Assembly (NCBI RefSeq): GCF_900115495.1
Contig: NZ_FOWR01000020.1
Coordinates: 1 to 36,009, forward strand
Length of the DNA: 36,009 bases
Reading direction: 5' to 3'
Origin: Enterovibrio norvegicus DSM 15893
GTDB taxonomy: Bacteria > Pseudomonadota > Gammaproteobacteria > Enterobacterales > Vibrionaceae
Below the pieces are notes generated by a model. That model was not told the DNA's origin. It searched no databases and saw nothing but the letters and a program-made list of their open reading frames with translations. Shown here one piece after another: positions 24,376 through 33,918 of this stretch (within the stretch, counting starts at the first letter, position 1; every line of letters begins with the position of its first letter). The position numbers and the translations under genes are program-made.

Positions 24376-26079
24376 TTAAAGCTGTTGCCAAGGTCCCCAC
24401 TGAGCACCAGATGCTGGGTTGTCACCTTGTGTCCAATACTTCGCTTTGTAGGTAACACCACCCACAACAACTTGGTCACCCGCAAGGTAAACCTTGTTGG
24501 CATCCCATGTAGAGTTTCCTGGATCAGGCGTTGGTTCTGGATCAGGCGTCGGTGTTGGGTCTGGTGTAGGCTCTGGGTCAGGTGTAGGCTCCGGGTCAGG
24601 TGTAGGCTCTGGTGTCGGAGTCGGTGGTGTGCCAGATACCACCTTCCATGCGCCATATTCGCCACTGGTTTCAGGGTTAACACCTTGGTTCCAGTATTTC
24701 GCTTCGTAGGTAACACCGTTTACCACCACTTGATCGCCGGTGTTGTAAACCTTGGCGGCATCCCAGGCATTTTCTGCAGGTGGATTAGTACCACCGCCAG
24801 TGTCACCGTCATCGATTTTGTCAACGACGCGGACTTCTGGCCAACCTGCATGCGAACCATAGAAATTCGTCACACATTTCTCATAGTCACCCTCAACAAG
24901 CGCAGAGTATGCGGTTTGGAAGCCAACCAATTCACATTCAAATGAATAGCCACCCGGACGATCAGCAAAGTACTTCCAGTTGCCATCCCAGTTGGTGTAT
25001 AGCACGTCGGTTGCACCTTGCAGGTTCAAGCTACCGAAAGGCAATTGCTGCCAGCAGGTATTCACTTCATCAGCTTCAATAGGAATGTCATAGTGTTTCG
25101 CGAGACCTTCCCAGTAACGAATGCGGTTAACCGGCTGTCCTTTGTCTTTGTTCTGCTCGCCACATTCAATACCACCATTGATGATGTTGATCGTGGTACC
25201 AAATCCATAACCAATGCCTGCATCTTTCTCGCGCTGAGAAGGAACCCAAGTGCGGTCAATCACGTGCAGCATCGCAGGTTTTGGTGCTTGCGGCGTTAAG
25301 AAGAACCAAATCGCAGACGCTAGATTCAACCACGAATCAGCGACTAAGCCAGGCTCACCCAATAATTTGTTGGCATTGCCATCAAACATGACTTCTGAAA
25401 ATGCGCCGTAGTTAAAGTGGTAAGAAAGTTGTTTAGCACCACGACCAAAATAGCCTTCACCCGCCACACAAGGCCAGCGTTTGTTCTGCCAATCATTTTG
25501 ACCACAACCTGTGGTGTAGCCTTCCTGACCTTCTGACCATCCCATTTCACGAACATGGACAAGCGCTTGCTGCCATTCTTCAAGACCTAAAGGGTTATCC
25601 CAAGTATTGTCGACGGCAATATGACCACCCGTTTCTTGAGAGAAGTGCGCAAACGCTGTAATGATAGATTTCTTACAGATAGCATCAGCATCACGGCCAT
25701 CGGTATAGTCACCACAAAAAGCGGGGAACTTACCAATCGCTTGAAGGAAGCGTGTATAGGTATATTCAGGCGCCGCCATTTGAGTCAGGAAATCCCAATC
25801 CTGGCGAGAGAACACGCGCTCTACTCGTTTTACGTTGATCGGATTGCTCGCTAACCCTTCATCAATCGCATCTACGATGGCATTTGGCTGAGTCTCCAGA
25901 GCCTTAGACCACGTCGCATACATAGGGTTTGAGGTTTGAGCTGCCGCCGCTGCATTCACTTCTGCGCGCTCAACAATGAATCCATTTGGGTTTTCTGGAT
26001 CAGGCTGAGGCGTCATGGTTGCCCCCTGAGCCGCAAACGTTGCGCCGAGCAACACCGGGATCAAAGCAGTTTGTTTCAT
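24376..26079 (-). CDS. secreted GH19 chitinase with two chitin-binding modules
   Basis: A 567-residue paralogue of the neighbouring chitinase with very similar signal peptide, GH19 domain (catalytic Glu in HFSQETGG) and first CBM5/12 module. It differs by an added proline-rich linker of repeated EPTPDP units and a second CBM5/12 module at the C terminus (STWDANKVYLAG...WGPWQQL). The ATG at 26079 is preferred to the one at 26088, because AAGGA lies nine bases before the former but directly abuts the latter. Two binding modules suggest tighter attachment to insoluble chitin. Confidence 0.95.
   Translation of the reverse strand: MKQTALIPVLLGATFAAQGATMTPQPDPENPNGFIVERAEVNAAAAAQTSNPMYATWSKALETQPNAIVDAIDEGLASNPINVKRVERVFSRQDWDFLTQMAAPEYTYTRFLQAIGKFPAFCGDYTDGRDADAICKKSIITAFAHFSQETGGHIAVDNTWDNPLGLEEWQQALVHVREMGWSEGQEGYTTGCGQNDWQNKRWPCVAGEGYFGRGAKQLSYHFNYGAFSEVMFDGNANKLLGEPGLVADSWLNLASAIWFFLTPQAPKPAMLHVIDRTWVPSQREKDAGIGYGFGTTINIINGGIECGEQNKDKGQPVNRIRYWEGLAKHYDIPIEADEVNTCWQQLPFGSLNLQGATDVLYTNWDGNWKYFADRPGGYSFECELVGFQTAYSALVEGDYEKCVTNFYGSHAGWPEVRVVDKIDDGDTGGGTNPPAENAWDAAKVYNTGDQVVVNGVTYEAKYWNQGVNPETSGEYGAWKVVSGTPPTPTPEPTPDPEPTPDPEPTPDPTPTPDPEPTPDPGNSTWDANKVYLAGDQVVVGGVTYKAKYWTQGDNPASGAQWGPWQQL
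24515..24632 (-). repeat. tandem repeats encoding the proline-rich linker
   Basis: About 18-bp units of the type GGCTCTGGGTCAGGTGTA repeat imperfectly and encode EPTPDP-like hexapeptides. Such repeats can gain or lose units, so linker length may vary between strains. Confidence 0.85.
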
Positions 26080-26094
26080 CGTTAACATTCCTTA

Positions 26095-26140
26095 TCAAAA
26101 AAATGAGATTGGATTCCTATGGAATTCAAATCACGTAAAC
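26095..26140 (-). promoter_or_regulatory. imperfect inverted repeat in the leader of the second chitinase
   Basis: TTGGATTCC-TAT-GGAATTCAA (about 26110-26130) sits at nearly the same distance before the SD as the hairpin of the other chitinase, but its sequence is unrelated. Position is conserved while sequence is not. Confidence 0.35.
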
Positions 26141-26530
26141 TGCGCTGTCTGTGCTTTACTCAACGCCGCATCAATGCCCTAAACTGCCGAAGGAATACAC
26201 AAACTTCGATACGGCGTTGTTGAGTGTTGCCTATTGACGACGAGCGGCGACTATAATTTCCGCGCAGCCACCTCAATATATGCACAGTGCGAATATTAAA
26301 ATGAGAGCCACCCACCAGTAGATGTGCCACCCTCTAATGGGATGGCGTTTATCCGAGTGACTTCAAGCTGTTAATGAGAAATTCAATGAAGTGTTTCGCG
26401 AAATGTTTACTTACAACTGTTGTGGGAAATGGACTGAAAATAGGGAAATAACGCGCCATAAAAACACACGCATTCATATTTTGAATGTGTTGGAGCTCAC
26501 TATTTCATTGGGCCCTTTTCAAATAAACTA
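26141..26530. other. intergenic stretch between chitinase and AlkD-type genes
   Basis: A divergent promoter region with no supported gene. At about 26464-26490 an imperfect hairpin (ACGCATTCA/TGAATGTGT) is followed on the minus strand by GTTTTTA. It may be a weak terminator, though no minus-strand gene lies just upstream of it. Confidence 0.5.
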
Positions 26531-26560
26531 ACCCCGCCCTCTCTCTTCAATTCGCGGGGT
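26531..26560 (+). promoter_or_regulatory. leader hairpin of the AlkD-type gene
   Basis: ACCCCGC/GCGGGGT (26531-26537 with 26554-26560) encloses a pyrimidine-rich 16-nt loop. It ends four bases before the AGGA of the next gene. It may influence ribosome loading. Confidence 0.4.
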
Positions 26561-26573
26561 AAAAGGACAAGTA

Positions 26574-27275
26574 ATGAACAATGCCAGCACCATTATCGAA
26601 GCGATAAAAGCACTTGGTGATGAAGAACTTGCTCAAAACGCACAGCGTTTTTTCAAATCAGGCCCCGGCGAATACGGTGAAGGCGATCGATTTATCGGTG
26701 TGCGCGTACCCACCCTTCGAACCTGCGTAAAAGCACACATCAATGCCTCTTTAGAGACAATCCGTACCTTGTTAGAAAGCGAATGGCATGAGATACGCTT
26801 GTTGGCGGTTATCCTGCTTTCTGAACAGTTTAAAAAAGCCAAAGGGTATGACCGCACCGCCATATACAATTTCTATCTTTCTCACACCCATCGTATTAAC
26901 AATTGGGATTTGGTTGATAGTTCAGCGCACCATATCGTAGGTGGGTATCTGGCAGATAAAGACAGAGCTGTGCTTTATACACTCTCGGACTCTGAATCAA
27001 TTTGGGAAAGACGCATCGCCATGATGGCGACCTTTACGTTTATTCGGCTCAACGAATTTGAAGACACCTATGCCCTTGCAGAAAAATACCTGACAGACAA
27101 AGAAGATTTAATTCACAAAGTGTCGGGGTGGATGTTACGTGATGTAGGGAAAAGAGACGTTGAAGGGTTACGCGCCTTTTTAACGACACATATCGCCGTC
27201 ATACCTCGCACCATGCTTCGATATGCGATAGAGAAATTCGACAGCGAAGAGAGAAAGCATTTTCTTTCCCTCTAA
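26574..27275 (+). CDS. AlkD-like DNA alkylation repair glycosylase
   Basis: A 233-residue all-helical HEAT-repeat protein of the AlkD family, which removes cationic alkylated bases such as 7-methylguanine and 3-methyladenine without base flipping. The signature INNWDLVDSSA (about residues 103-113) carries the conserved Trp and Asp of the active groove. Later R-x-I-x-M-M-A and W-M-L-R-D-V-G segments match the family. AAGGAC precedes the ATG. It stands alone; together with the AlkB-type gene at 299-898 the window carries two alkylation-damage enzymes. Confidence 0.92.
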   Translation: MNNASTIIEAIKALGDEELAQNAQRFFKSGPGEYGEGDRFIGVRVPTLRTCVKAHINASLETIRTLLESEWHEIRLLAVILLSEQFKKAKGYDRTAIYNFYLSHTHRINNWDLVDSSAHHIVGGYLADKDRAVLYTLSDSESIWERRIAMMATFTFIRLNEFEDTYALAEKYLTDKEDLIHKVSGWMLRDVGKRDVEGLRAFLTTHIAVIPRTMLRYAIEKFDSEERKHFLSL

Positions 27276-27293
27276 TCCAAAAGCAGAAACATC

Positions 27294-27527
27294 TTATTTT
27301 TGCAGACAAAGCGAATGTGTATTTTGGCTTGAAACGTCTGCCTCGTTCAGGTCATTGCCTTGTTTCAGTGCTTCAATTTCTTTCTGGTAGGCCTTGTGCA
27401 GCCCTGATGATTTTTGATGATTGACTTCGAATTCGCGTAGCTGAGCTTGGTAAGCGACATAACTACGACATGTTCTCACTGCTAAAACAGCGGCAACGAT
27501 GACAATCATAAGCAAGAACGCATCCAT
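27294..27527 (-). CDS. small hypothetical membrane protein
   Basis: A 77-residue protein that I do not recognise. One N-terminal membrane segment (about residues 3-20, AFLLMIVIVAAVLAV) is followed by a charged, mostly helical tail that may form a coiled coil (EFEVNHQ...KAYQKEIEALKQ). The ATG at 27527 is chosen because GGAGG lies seven bases before it; an in-frame start at 27572 would add 15 residues with no better signal. It is convergent with the AlkD-type gene, 18 bp apart. Confidence 0.7.
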   Translation of the reverse strand: MDAFLLMIVIVAAVLAVRTCRSYVAYQAQLREFEVNHQKSSGLHKAYQKEIEALKQGNDLNEADVSSQNTHSLCLQK

Positions 27528-27708
27528 GTCGTATCCTCCATTCATGATCATCTTCTTTATATTTGAATACATCGAAGAGCGCCATGATCGAGGAATAACA
27601 CTCAGAGTTACATCAAAAATATCGATAAAAAAGAGCGCACTAGGCGCTCATATTTGTATTTATTCGACGAATATCCGATCGTTAGATGATGATTTCAATT
27701 GGCCTTTC

Positions 27709-28842
27709 TTAGCGAACAGGCCATTGAGACAAGGTTCGTTTGAAATCTTGATAGTCAAATTCGTTCATCAACTGAATCTCACCACTGCTTCGCTGACAAT
27801 AAATCGAGGGCATCCGAAGGCCATTGAACCAGTTAAGTTTCACCATTGTGTATCCCGCGCTGTCGGAAATGTGCAAGCGTTGCCCAATGCTTAATGGCTC
27901 ATCAAAATTCGCCACACAGAACTGATCGCCCGCCAAACATGAACAACTGCCAATCACGTATGTGTGTTCACCGTTTTCCGAGGCTTCCTCAATGGAGGCA
28001 GGCTCGTTATAGATCAAGGTATCCAAACGGTGCGCTTCCGTCGCGCTGTCTACAATGGCGGTTTGCATGTCGTTTTCGACGATATCAACCACAGTGACAA
28101 CAAGGTCCGTCGTCTGGGTGATAATGGCTTCACCCGGCTCAAGATACAGCTGAACGCCATGTCGTTCACTGAACACTTTCAGGGCTGCCGCGAGTTTTTC
28201 AACGTCATACCCTGGCCATGTGAAGAACACACCGCCACCCAAGCTCACCCATTCTAGCGAGTCGAGATAAGTGCCAAACTTAGCCGAAATAGCATCTAAT
28301 AAACCAATGAACGCATCCACATCTTTGTTTTCACAGTTCATGTGGAACATCACGCCATTCAACGATGCAAACACCTCAGGGTCGATCTTGTCAGCATGAA
28401 CGCCAAGACGGGAAAACTGACGCGCGGGATCCGCAAGATCTTGTCCTGCATAACTCACACCAGGATTTAAACGAAGCCCTAACGACGCTTTACCTTCCAC
28501 CAAGTGACGATGCGCTTTCAGTTGTGATTGGCTGTTAAAGATCAGCTTGTCACAAATGTCTGCAACCTCGCGCACGTCATCTTCGCTGTAGCCCACGCTA
28601 TAAGCATGTGTTTCACCGCCAAAGGTTTCATGGCCTAGCTTTACTTCATACGGGCCACTGCTCGTGGTGCCATCAAGGTAGGGTTTGATGATGTCAAACA
28701 CACCCCATGTAGAAAAACATTTGAGTGCAAGAACCAGCTTCACGCCGGAAAGTTCTTTTAAGCGTTTGGCTATTTCAAGATTTCGAATCAGCTTATCTTC
28801 ATCAATCAGAAAATAAGGTGTTTTTAACGATGATGAATTCAT
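27709..28842 (-). CDS. nspC: carboxynorspermidine decarboxylase
   Basis: A 377-residue PLP enzyme of the alanine racemase fold (type III) that decarboxylates carboxynorspermidine to norspermidine, the last step of the pathway. The Schiff-base lysine is K41 in [10 protein letters not shown]. The [11 protein letters not shown] segment near the C terminus carries the conserved cysteine and aspartate of the active site at the dimer interface. Length equals V. cholerae NspC, where it is needed for norspermidine and affects biofilm formation. The ATG at 28842 is preferred over 28875, which would begin inside the terminator stem. It is the third gene of the norspermidine operon but lies behind a strong hairpin. 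Confidence 0.96.
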   Translation of the reverse strand: MNSSSLKTPYFLIDEDKLIRNLEIAKRLKELSGVKLVLALKCFSTWGVFDIIKPYLDGTTSSGPYEVKLGHETFGGETHAYSVGYSEDDVREVADICDKLIFNSQSQLKAHRHLVEGKASLGLRLNPGVSYAGQDLADPARQFSRLGVHADKIDPEVFASLNGVMFHMNCENKDVDAFIGLLDAISAKFGTYLDSLEWVSLGGGVFFTWPGYDVEKLAAALKVFSERHGVQLYLEPGEAIITQTTDLVVTVVDIVENDMQTAIVDSATEAHRLDTLIYNEPASIEEASENGEHTYVIGSCSCLAGDQFCVANFDEPLSIGQRLHISDSAGYTMVKLNWFNGLRMPSIYCQRSSGEIQLMNEFDYQDFKRTLSQWPVR

Positions 28843-28854
28843 TGTTCTTCTCAC

Positions 28855-28891
28855 AAAAAGCCTGCGATGTTTCACGAAAACATCGCAGGCT
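28855..28891 (-). terminator. strong hairpin between carboxynorspermidine dehydrogenase and nspC
   Basis: A perfect 14-bp stem (28859-28872 with 28878-28891) closes a 5-nt loop. On the minus strand it is followed by TTTTGTGAG. Only 16 bp separate it from the nspC ATG, leaving no room for a promoter in between. nspC expression therefore needs read-through, processing or a promoter inside the upstream gene. Confidence 0.88.
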
Positions 28892-28903
28892 TCATTAGCA
28901 AAT

Positions 28904-30148
28904 TTACTTAAGGATATTGATGACAGGCGCTTGAGGCTCTAACTCTTCAACACCCCAATCAAGGCCAATCGATGGCATCAATTCGAGGAATGGGTCTGGG
29001 TCAAGCTGCTCCATATTGAACACGCCCTTACCGCTCCATGCACCTTTAAAGTAAAGCAATGCCGCAGTGATCGCAGGAACACCGGTGGTGTAGGCGATTG
29101 CCTGATGCTCAACGTCTTTGTAAGCCACTTCGTGATCGGCATTGTTGTAGATGAACACGCTACGCGCTTTACCGTCTTTTTTGCCTTGCACCCATGAACC
29201 AATACAGGTTTTTCCTGTGTAACCCGGCGCTAAAGATGTTGGATCTGGCAGCAGTGCTTTCAATACTTTCAGCGGCTCAACCACAGTACCGTCTTGCAGG
29301 GTGACTGCCTCTGGGCTCAATAGGCCGATATCACGCATGCAGTTGAAGTAGTTCAGGTATGCATCGCCAAAGCCCATCCAAAACTCGATACGTTTTGCAG
29401 GGATGAACTCTTTCATTGAACGCACTTCGTCGTGCGCCATTGAGTAAACTTTATGGCTGCCAACAAGCGGGAATTCAAATTCCATCATGCGGGTATGACA
29501 CGCCACTTGTTTCCATTCGCCATTCTCCCAATAGAAAGAATCACCTTGGATTTCTAGCATGTTGGTTTCAGGGTCGAAGTTGGTCGCAAACTTCTTACCG
29601 TGGTCGCCTGCGTTCACGTCCATGACATCGATTGAATCAATCTCATCAAACAAGTGTTTGACGGCATAGGCCGCAAACACACTCACGACACCTGGATCAA
29701 AACCTGCGCCTAAAATGCCCGTGATACCTGCTTCTTCAAATTTCTCACGGTAGCCCCATTGCCAATCATAAGCTTGAGGCACTTGCTGACCTTCAGAGCA
29801 AAGATCGACCGCCACAGAAGTATCAAGGTATGACACTTTCGCTTGGTAACACGCTTCCATGATCGCCATATTGACCCATGGAGGACCCGCATTGATCACC
29901 AAGTCAGGTTTTACGTCTTGGATCAGCGCAACAAGCGCATCAACATCATCTGCATCAACAGCACGTGATTCCAGCTTCAAGCTTGAATCTTTTAAGTTAT
30001 TGCGCCCTTTGATCGACGCGATGATCGCATCACACTTCGCGACCGTGCGCGATGCGATAGTGATATCGCCCAATACGTCATTGTTCTGTGCTGCTTTATG
30101 CGCAATCACCCAACCAACACCGCCAGCACCAATCTGTAAAATTGCCAT
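28904..30148 (-). CDS. carboxynorspermidine dehydrogenase (saccharopine dehydrogenase family)
   Basis: A 414-residue NADPH-dependent enzyme that reductively condenses aspartate semialdehyde with 1,3-diaminopropane (or putrescine) to carboxynorspermidine (or carboxyspermidine). The N-terminal Rossmann motif is GAGGVG, followed by a long saccharopine-dehydrogenase-like body with the conserved [15 protein letters not shown] segment. The ATG at 30148 is used because AAGGA lies nine bases before it; the ATG at 30157 directly follows the AAGGA. It sits between the fused Dat-Ddc gene and nspC, the standard Vibrio order. The gene is often called CASDH and has no settled short symbol. Confidence 0.95.
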   Translation of the reverse strand: MAILQIGAGGVGWVIAHKAAQNNDVLGDITIASRTVAKCDAIIASIKGRNNLKDSSLKLESRAVDADDVDALVALIQDVKPDLVINAGPPWVNMAIMEACYQAKVSYLDTSVAVDLCSEGQQVPQAYDWQWGYREKFEEAGITGILGAGFDPGVVSVFAAYAVKHLFDEIDSIDVMDVNAGDHGKKFATNFDPETNMLEIQGDSFYWENGEWKQVACHTRMMEFEFPLVGSHKVYSMAHDEVRSMKEFIPAKRIEFWMGFGDAYLNYFNCMRDIGLLSPEAVTLQDGTVVEPLKVLKALLPDPTSLAPGYTGKTCIGSWVQGKKDGKARSVFIYNNADHEVAYKDVEHQAIAYTTGVPAITAALLYFKGAWSGKGVFNMEQLDPDPFLELMPSIGLDWGVEELEPQAPVINILK

Positions 30149-30237
30149 GTTCTTCATTCCTTATAAGACAATATGTCTTTAAAACAGTGCGATGCCTTTA
30201 CTACTCAGCGATATAGCAAAGACATCAAACTCAATAT

Positions 30238-33138
30238 TTAACCCTGAACTTGCTTAACCGCATCGTCAGCAAGGCTCTCTAATTCATTCAACAAGCTATC
30301 GAAGTCGCTGAGTTTCAAACATGGATTGAGGAGCGTGAACTTGAGTGCCACGTTTCCATCCACCACGGTTTCACCCACGACGGCGCGCCCTTTCACCAGA
30401 GCGTCTAATCGGATTTGCTTGTTGAGGTAATCAAGATCGAGACCTTGATTCACGCCCACATATCTAAACAGAACCGTCGACAAACACGGTGCTGCCAGCA
30501 GTTCAAACTGAGATCGGTTGTTGACCATGTCAGCCACAAGCTGCGTTTGGTTTAACAAGTGATCAACCATAGAACCGAGCGCTTGCGGCCCGACGTTCTG
30601 CAACGTCATCCAAAGTTTGAGTGCGTCGAAGCGGCGCGTTGTCGCAATAGACTTATCAACCAAGTTTGGTAGAACGTCTTCTTCACGGTTGAGGTAGTCG
30701 GCATGGTGGCGAATATACCCAAAGTGGTTTTTGTCTTTGAGGATCACCGCACCACAACTGATTGGCTGGAAGAACATTTTGTGGAAATCGATGGTCAACG
30801 AATCAGCGCGTTCAATGCCTTCTAGACGCGCATGGTGTCGACTCAGCATTAAGGCACCGCCATAGGCCGCATCAACGTGCATCCATAGGCCGTGTTTTTC
30901 CGCCAACATCGCGACATCGTCTAGATCGTCAATCGCACCGTGATCAGTCGTACCCGCTGTGCCTGTGATCGCGAAAGGAATCAAGCCTTCGGCTTTCAAC
31001 GCAGCCAATGTCGCATCGGCAGACTCAATGTCCATGGTGCCGTCGCTGTAAGTATCGACACAGATAACTGCGTGCTCACCTAGTCCCAACAATGACGCGG
31101 ATTTTTGCATGGTAAAATGCGAGTTTTTAGAGCTAATAACACGCAGTTTATCCGCGTAATCTGGCAAGCCGTCTTTTTGAACATCCGTCCCTGAGATCTT
31201 CTCGATAGCGTTATCTCGCGCCATCAACAAACCCATCAAGTTACTTTGCGTGCCGCCACTGGTGAACACGCCATCAGCTTTTTCATCAAAGCCAAAGCGC
31301 TGGCATAACCAATCCGTCACTTCTTGCTCAACGAAGGTTGCCGCACTGGCTTGATCCCACGAATCCATCGATTGGTTCAACGCCGTGATAAAGGCTTCTG
31401 CCGCAACAGCGGGAATCAAAGGCGGCGTGTGCAAATGAGCAATACAATGAGGATGCTGAACAATGATCGAGTTCTTCGCGATCAGTTCGCTGGTTTCTTC
31501 AATCACGTCATCCAATGACTGCGGTGTTTCACCCAAGTTCGCATGGCGAATTTGAGAGGCCAACACCGTAGGGTCAATGCCGCTGTAAGGCGATTCGGTG
31601 TTTTCGAAGATCTTCTTCAGTGCTTGTGTGGTTGCGTTCATCGCCGCTTCAAAACTCTCTGCGCCATCTTTACCGGTATGGATAAAGTGATCACGCCAGT
31701 TCTGTTGCAACGTATCGGCAGGCTGAACCGCTTGTGTCGGTTCAACCAATGATTCAATCGCGTCTTGCAACGCCTTTAGCGCAAAGTCTATTTGCTCGAA
31801 CGTAATAATGATCGGCGGTAAGAAACGAAGCACTGAGCCTTCACGTCCACCTTTTTCGATGATAAGACCACGCTCAAGTGCAGCACGCTGAATAGCGATG
31901 GTTAATTCAGGGGCGGAAAGCGGTTCGCCAAACTTGTTTTTGCCACCCTCAGGGTCACAAATTTCAACGCCCAGCATGAGGCCTTTGCCACGCACTTCAG
32001 CGATGCAACTTGTAGTAAGTGCGATCTTTTCAAGTCCACGGCGAAGATAATCACCGGTGATTTTGGCCTTATTTGCAAGATTATCGCGACGAATGATTTC
32101 CATCGCTTTCGCACCTGAAACCATGGCAAGTTGGTTGCCACGGAACGTGCCAGTGTGCTCACCTGGCAACCAGGTATCAATTTCCTTATCAAACACCAAC
32201 AATGACATTGGTAAGCCGCCGCCAACGGCTTTTGATAGGCATAAGATGTCGGGTTTAACGCCAGATTCTTCAAACGCAAAATGCTCGCCAGTTTTGCCGA
32301 TACCACACTGGATTTCATCGAAGATCAGCAAAATGCCATTTTCTTCGGTAATACGGCGTAACTCTTGTAGCCAAAACGCAGGGGCTGGAATCACACCACC
32401 CTCGCCTTGCACAGGCTCGACGATGATGGCTGCAGGTTTTTGAACACCGCTTTCGTCGTCTGCCAGCATACGCTCAATGTAGCGAAGCCCTTGGCGTGCG
32501 CCTTGCTCGCCTTGAAGACCAAACGGACAGCGTAGATCGTAAGGAAATGGCAGAAAGTGTACATCCGCCATTAAACCTTGGCGGCGTGATTTAGTGCCAA
32601 GGTTACCCATCATTGCCATCGTGCCATTGGTCATACCATGATAAGCACCATGAAATGCAGCAATGGTATTTCGGCCCGTGGTTTGTTTTGCCAACTTAAT
32701 AGCGGCTTCGACCGCATCGGCACCAGAAGGCCCACAAAACTGCACTTTGGTATTTTCAGAGAAATCTTGCGGCAGAAATGCCATCAATTCGCGAATGAAG
32801 TGGTCTTTAGCAGGAGTCGTGATATCGAGCGTTTGATACGGAATACCGGCGTTTAACTGCTCAATCAATGCCTGATTAATTTCTGGATGGTTATAACCTA
32901 GGGTTAGTGTACCCGCGCCTGCAAGGCAGTCGAGATACGTTTGGCCACGGCTGTCTTCCACAAGAACCCCTGATGCTTTAGCAATCGCAACGGGCAGTCG
33001 GCGCGGATAAGAACGGACTTCAGACTCATAGTGCTCTTGGCTGAGTAATAGCTCATCGGGCGTTAAATCGTGCAGGCCCTGTAAAACAGGGATTGGGCTT
33101 TCAATGTTTTCGCCCAAAGTGTCGGTGGTGTAGTTCAT
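30238..33138 (-). CDS. fused diaminobutyrate aminotransferase / diaminobutyrate decarboxylase
   Basis: A 966-residue fusion of two PLP enzymes. The N-terminal part (about 1-465) is a class III aminotransferase (Dat) that makes L-2,4-diaminobutyrate from aspartate semialdehyde; D274 and K303 (LSKAVGGG) bind PLP. The C-terminal part (about 480-966) is a group II decarboxylase (Ddc) making 1,3-diaminopropane; HVDAAYGG and K787 in DFHKMFF hold PLP. It feeds the dehydrogenase downstream. The start is uncertain: 33138, 33153 and 33186 are in frame. An AAGG abuts 33153 and lies 15 bases before 33138, so neither is ideal. I use 33138 because the family-like region begins there. The fusion is known from Vibrio. 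Confidence 0.94.
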   Translation of the reverse strand: MNYTTDTLGENIESPIPVLQGLHDLTPDELLLSQEHYESEVRSYPRRLPVAIAKASGVLVEDSRGQTYLDCLAGAGTLTLGYNHPEINQALIEQLNAGIPYQTLDITTPAKDHFIRELMAFLPQDFSENTKVQFCGPSGADAVEAAIKLAKQTTGRNTIAAFHGAYHGMTNGTMAMMGNLGTKSRRQGLMADVHFLPFPYDLRCPFGLQGEQGARQGLRYIERMLADDESGVQKPAAIIVEPVQGEGGVIPAPAFWLQELRRITEENGILLIFDEIQCGIGKTGEHFAFEESGVKPDILCLSKAVGGGLPMSLLVFDKEIDTWLPGEHTGTFRGNQLAMVSGAKAMEIIRRDNLANKAKITGDYLRRGLEKIALTTSCIAEVRGKGLMLGVEICDPEGGKNKFGEPLSAPELTIAIQRAALERGLIIEKGGREGSVLRFLPPIIITFEQIDFALKALQDAIESLVEPTQAVQPADTLQQNWRDHFIHTGKDGAESFEAAMNATTQALKKIFENTESPYSGIDPTVLASQIRHANLGETPQSLDDVIEETSELIAKNSIIVQHPHCIAHLHTPPLIPAVAAEAFITALNQSMDSWDQASAATFVEQEVTDWLCQRFGFDEKADGVFTSGGTQSNLMGLLMARDNAIEKISGTDVQKDGLPDYADKLRVISSKNSHFTMQKSASLLGLGEHAVICVDTYSDGTMDIESADATLAALKAEGLIPFAITGTAGTTDHGAIDDLDDVAMLAEKHGLWMHVDAAYGGALMLSRHHARLEGIERADSLTIDFHKMFFQPISCGAVILKDKNHFGYIRHHADYLNREEDVLPNLVDKSIATTRRFDALKLWMTLQNVGPQALGSMVDHLLNQTQLVADMVNNRSQFELLAAPCLSTVLFRYVGVNQGLDLDYLNKQIRLDALVKGRAVVGETVVDGNVALKFTLLNPCLKLSDFDSLLNELESLADDAVKQVQG

Positions 33139-33186
33139 AATTACAATGTTCATCCTTGTCTTATCATCCGACTTCTTCAAGAACAT

Positions 33187-33918
33187 CTTCCTCGAACGAA
33201 CAACCTAAATGGCATGAACGATGAGTTCTTGGAGATATAAGTGTCAAATGAAACACACGCTCTTTTATTGAAGAGCATTAACCTGTGCGCGTGATCGTTC
33301 ACGGCGCGGAGGCAAACGTGTGGTAGAGGCAAAGAAAACGCACGCAGCTAAGCACATAAATACATTCATATGTTTGGTCAACGCGAGATTAAAGCCTCAA
33401 TTGATCGGGATGATCAAGGCTCAGTAATAATACTGGAATGTGGTAAAACGAAAGCGAAGTGAGTGGATAACTTAATCACTGTTGGGTTCCTCAATATGCC
33501 CCTAACCTCTCGGCCGGACAGCTCTATCAATGCCCTTCTACTGGAGTGAAATCTCCAGTACCTACTTGCAACATTCTGTGAATTTACAGATTGTCACGTG
33601 TGCCCCGAAAAACTGATGTTCGAGATTGTTGCGAAAGGTAACACAGCGTGATTTTCGAACACAAGAAAATTCTTTAACCAATTGATAAAAAATAACACTC
33701 AATTTTGTTGTGGGGTTTTAACAGCCTTAAAACGTATGCAGCCTTGCCTACTTTGATATTAAACCACTATATTTACATGGTTAATACTCAAAATGGGTTT
33801 AACATACTGTTAAATATATTATTTATGAGGATAGGAAAGCGAGATACGAGAAATGCAGGGCACAGCCGTCTTTGCATCTGAGAAGTCAGATACACACAGC
33901 AAAAAGGCAGGACAGATA
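33187..33918 (-). promoter_or_regulatory. long leader and promoter region of the norspermidine operon
   Basis: A gene-free stretch of about 0.7 kb, part AT-rich and part structured. Perfect inverted repeats are TACTGGAG-TGAAAT-CTCCAGTA (33539-33560), GTTTTAA-CAGCC-TTAAAAC (33715-33733) and TTTAACA-TAC-TGTTAAA (33798-33814). A GC-rich segment (about 33480-33560) stands out from its AT-rich surroundings and has several possible stems. I cannot match it to a known riboswitch. The AT-rich palindromes are candidate operators near the promoter, and the GC-rich part could be a structured 5' leader. Confidence 0.45.

Noticed and set aside
24515-24632. CRISPR-like array
   Set aside because: The repeats are contiguous, in frame and encode a proline-rich linker; there are no unique spacers or cas genes.
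33480-33560. Integron attC site in the GC-rich leader segment
   Set aside because: GTTGGGT fits one core site, but the matching RYYYAAC partner and the integron context are absent.
33480-33600. Guanidine-I or other known riboswitch in the norspermidine leader
   Set aside because: A short GGCCGAGAGG stretch recalls such motifs, but the surrounding conserved blocks are missing.
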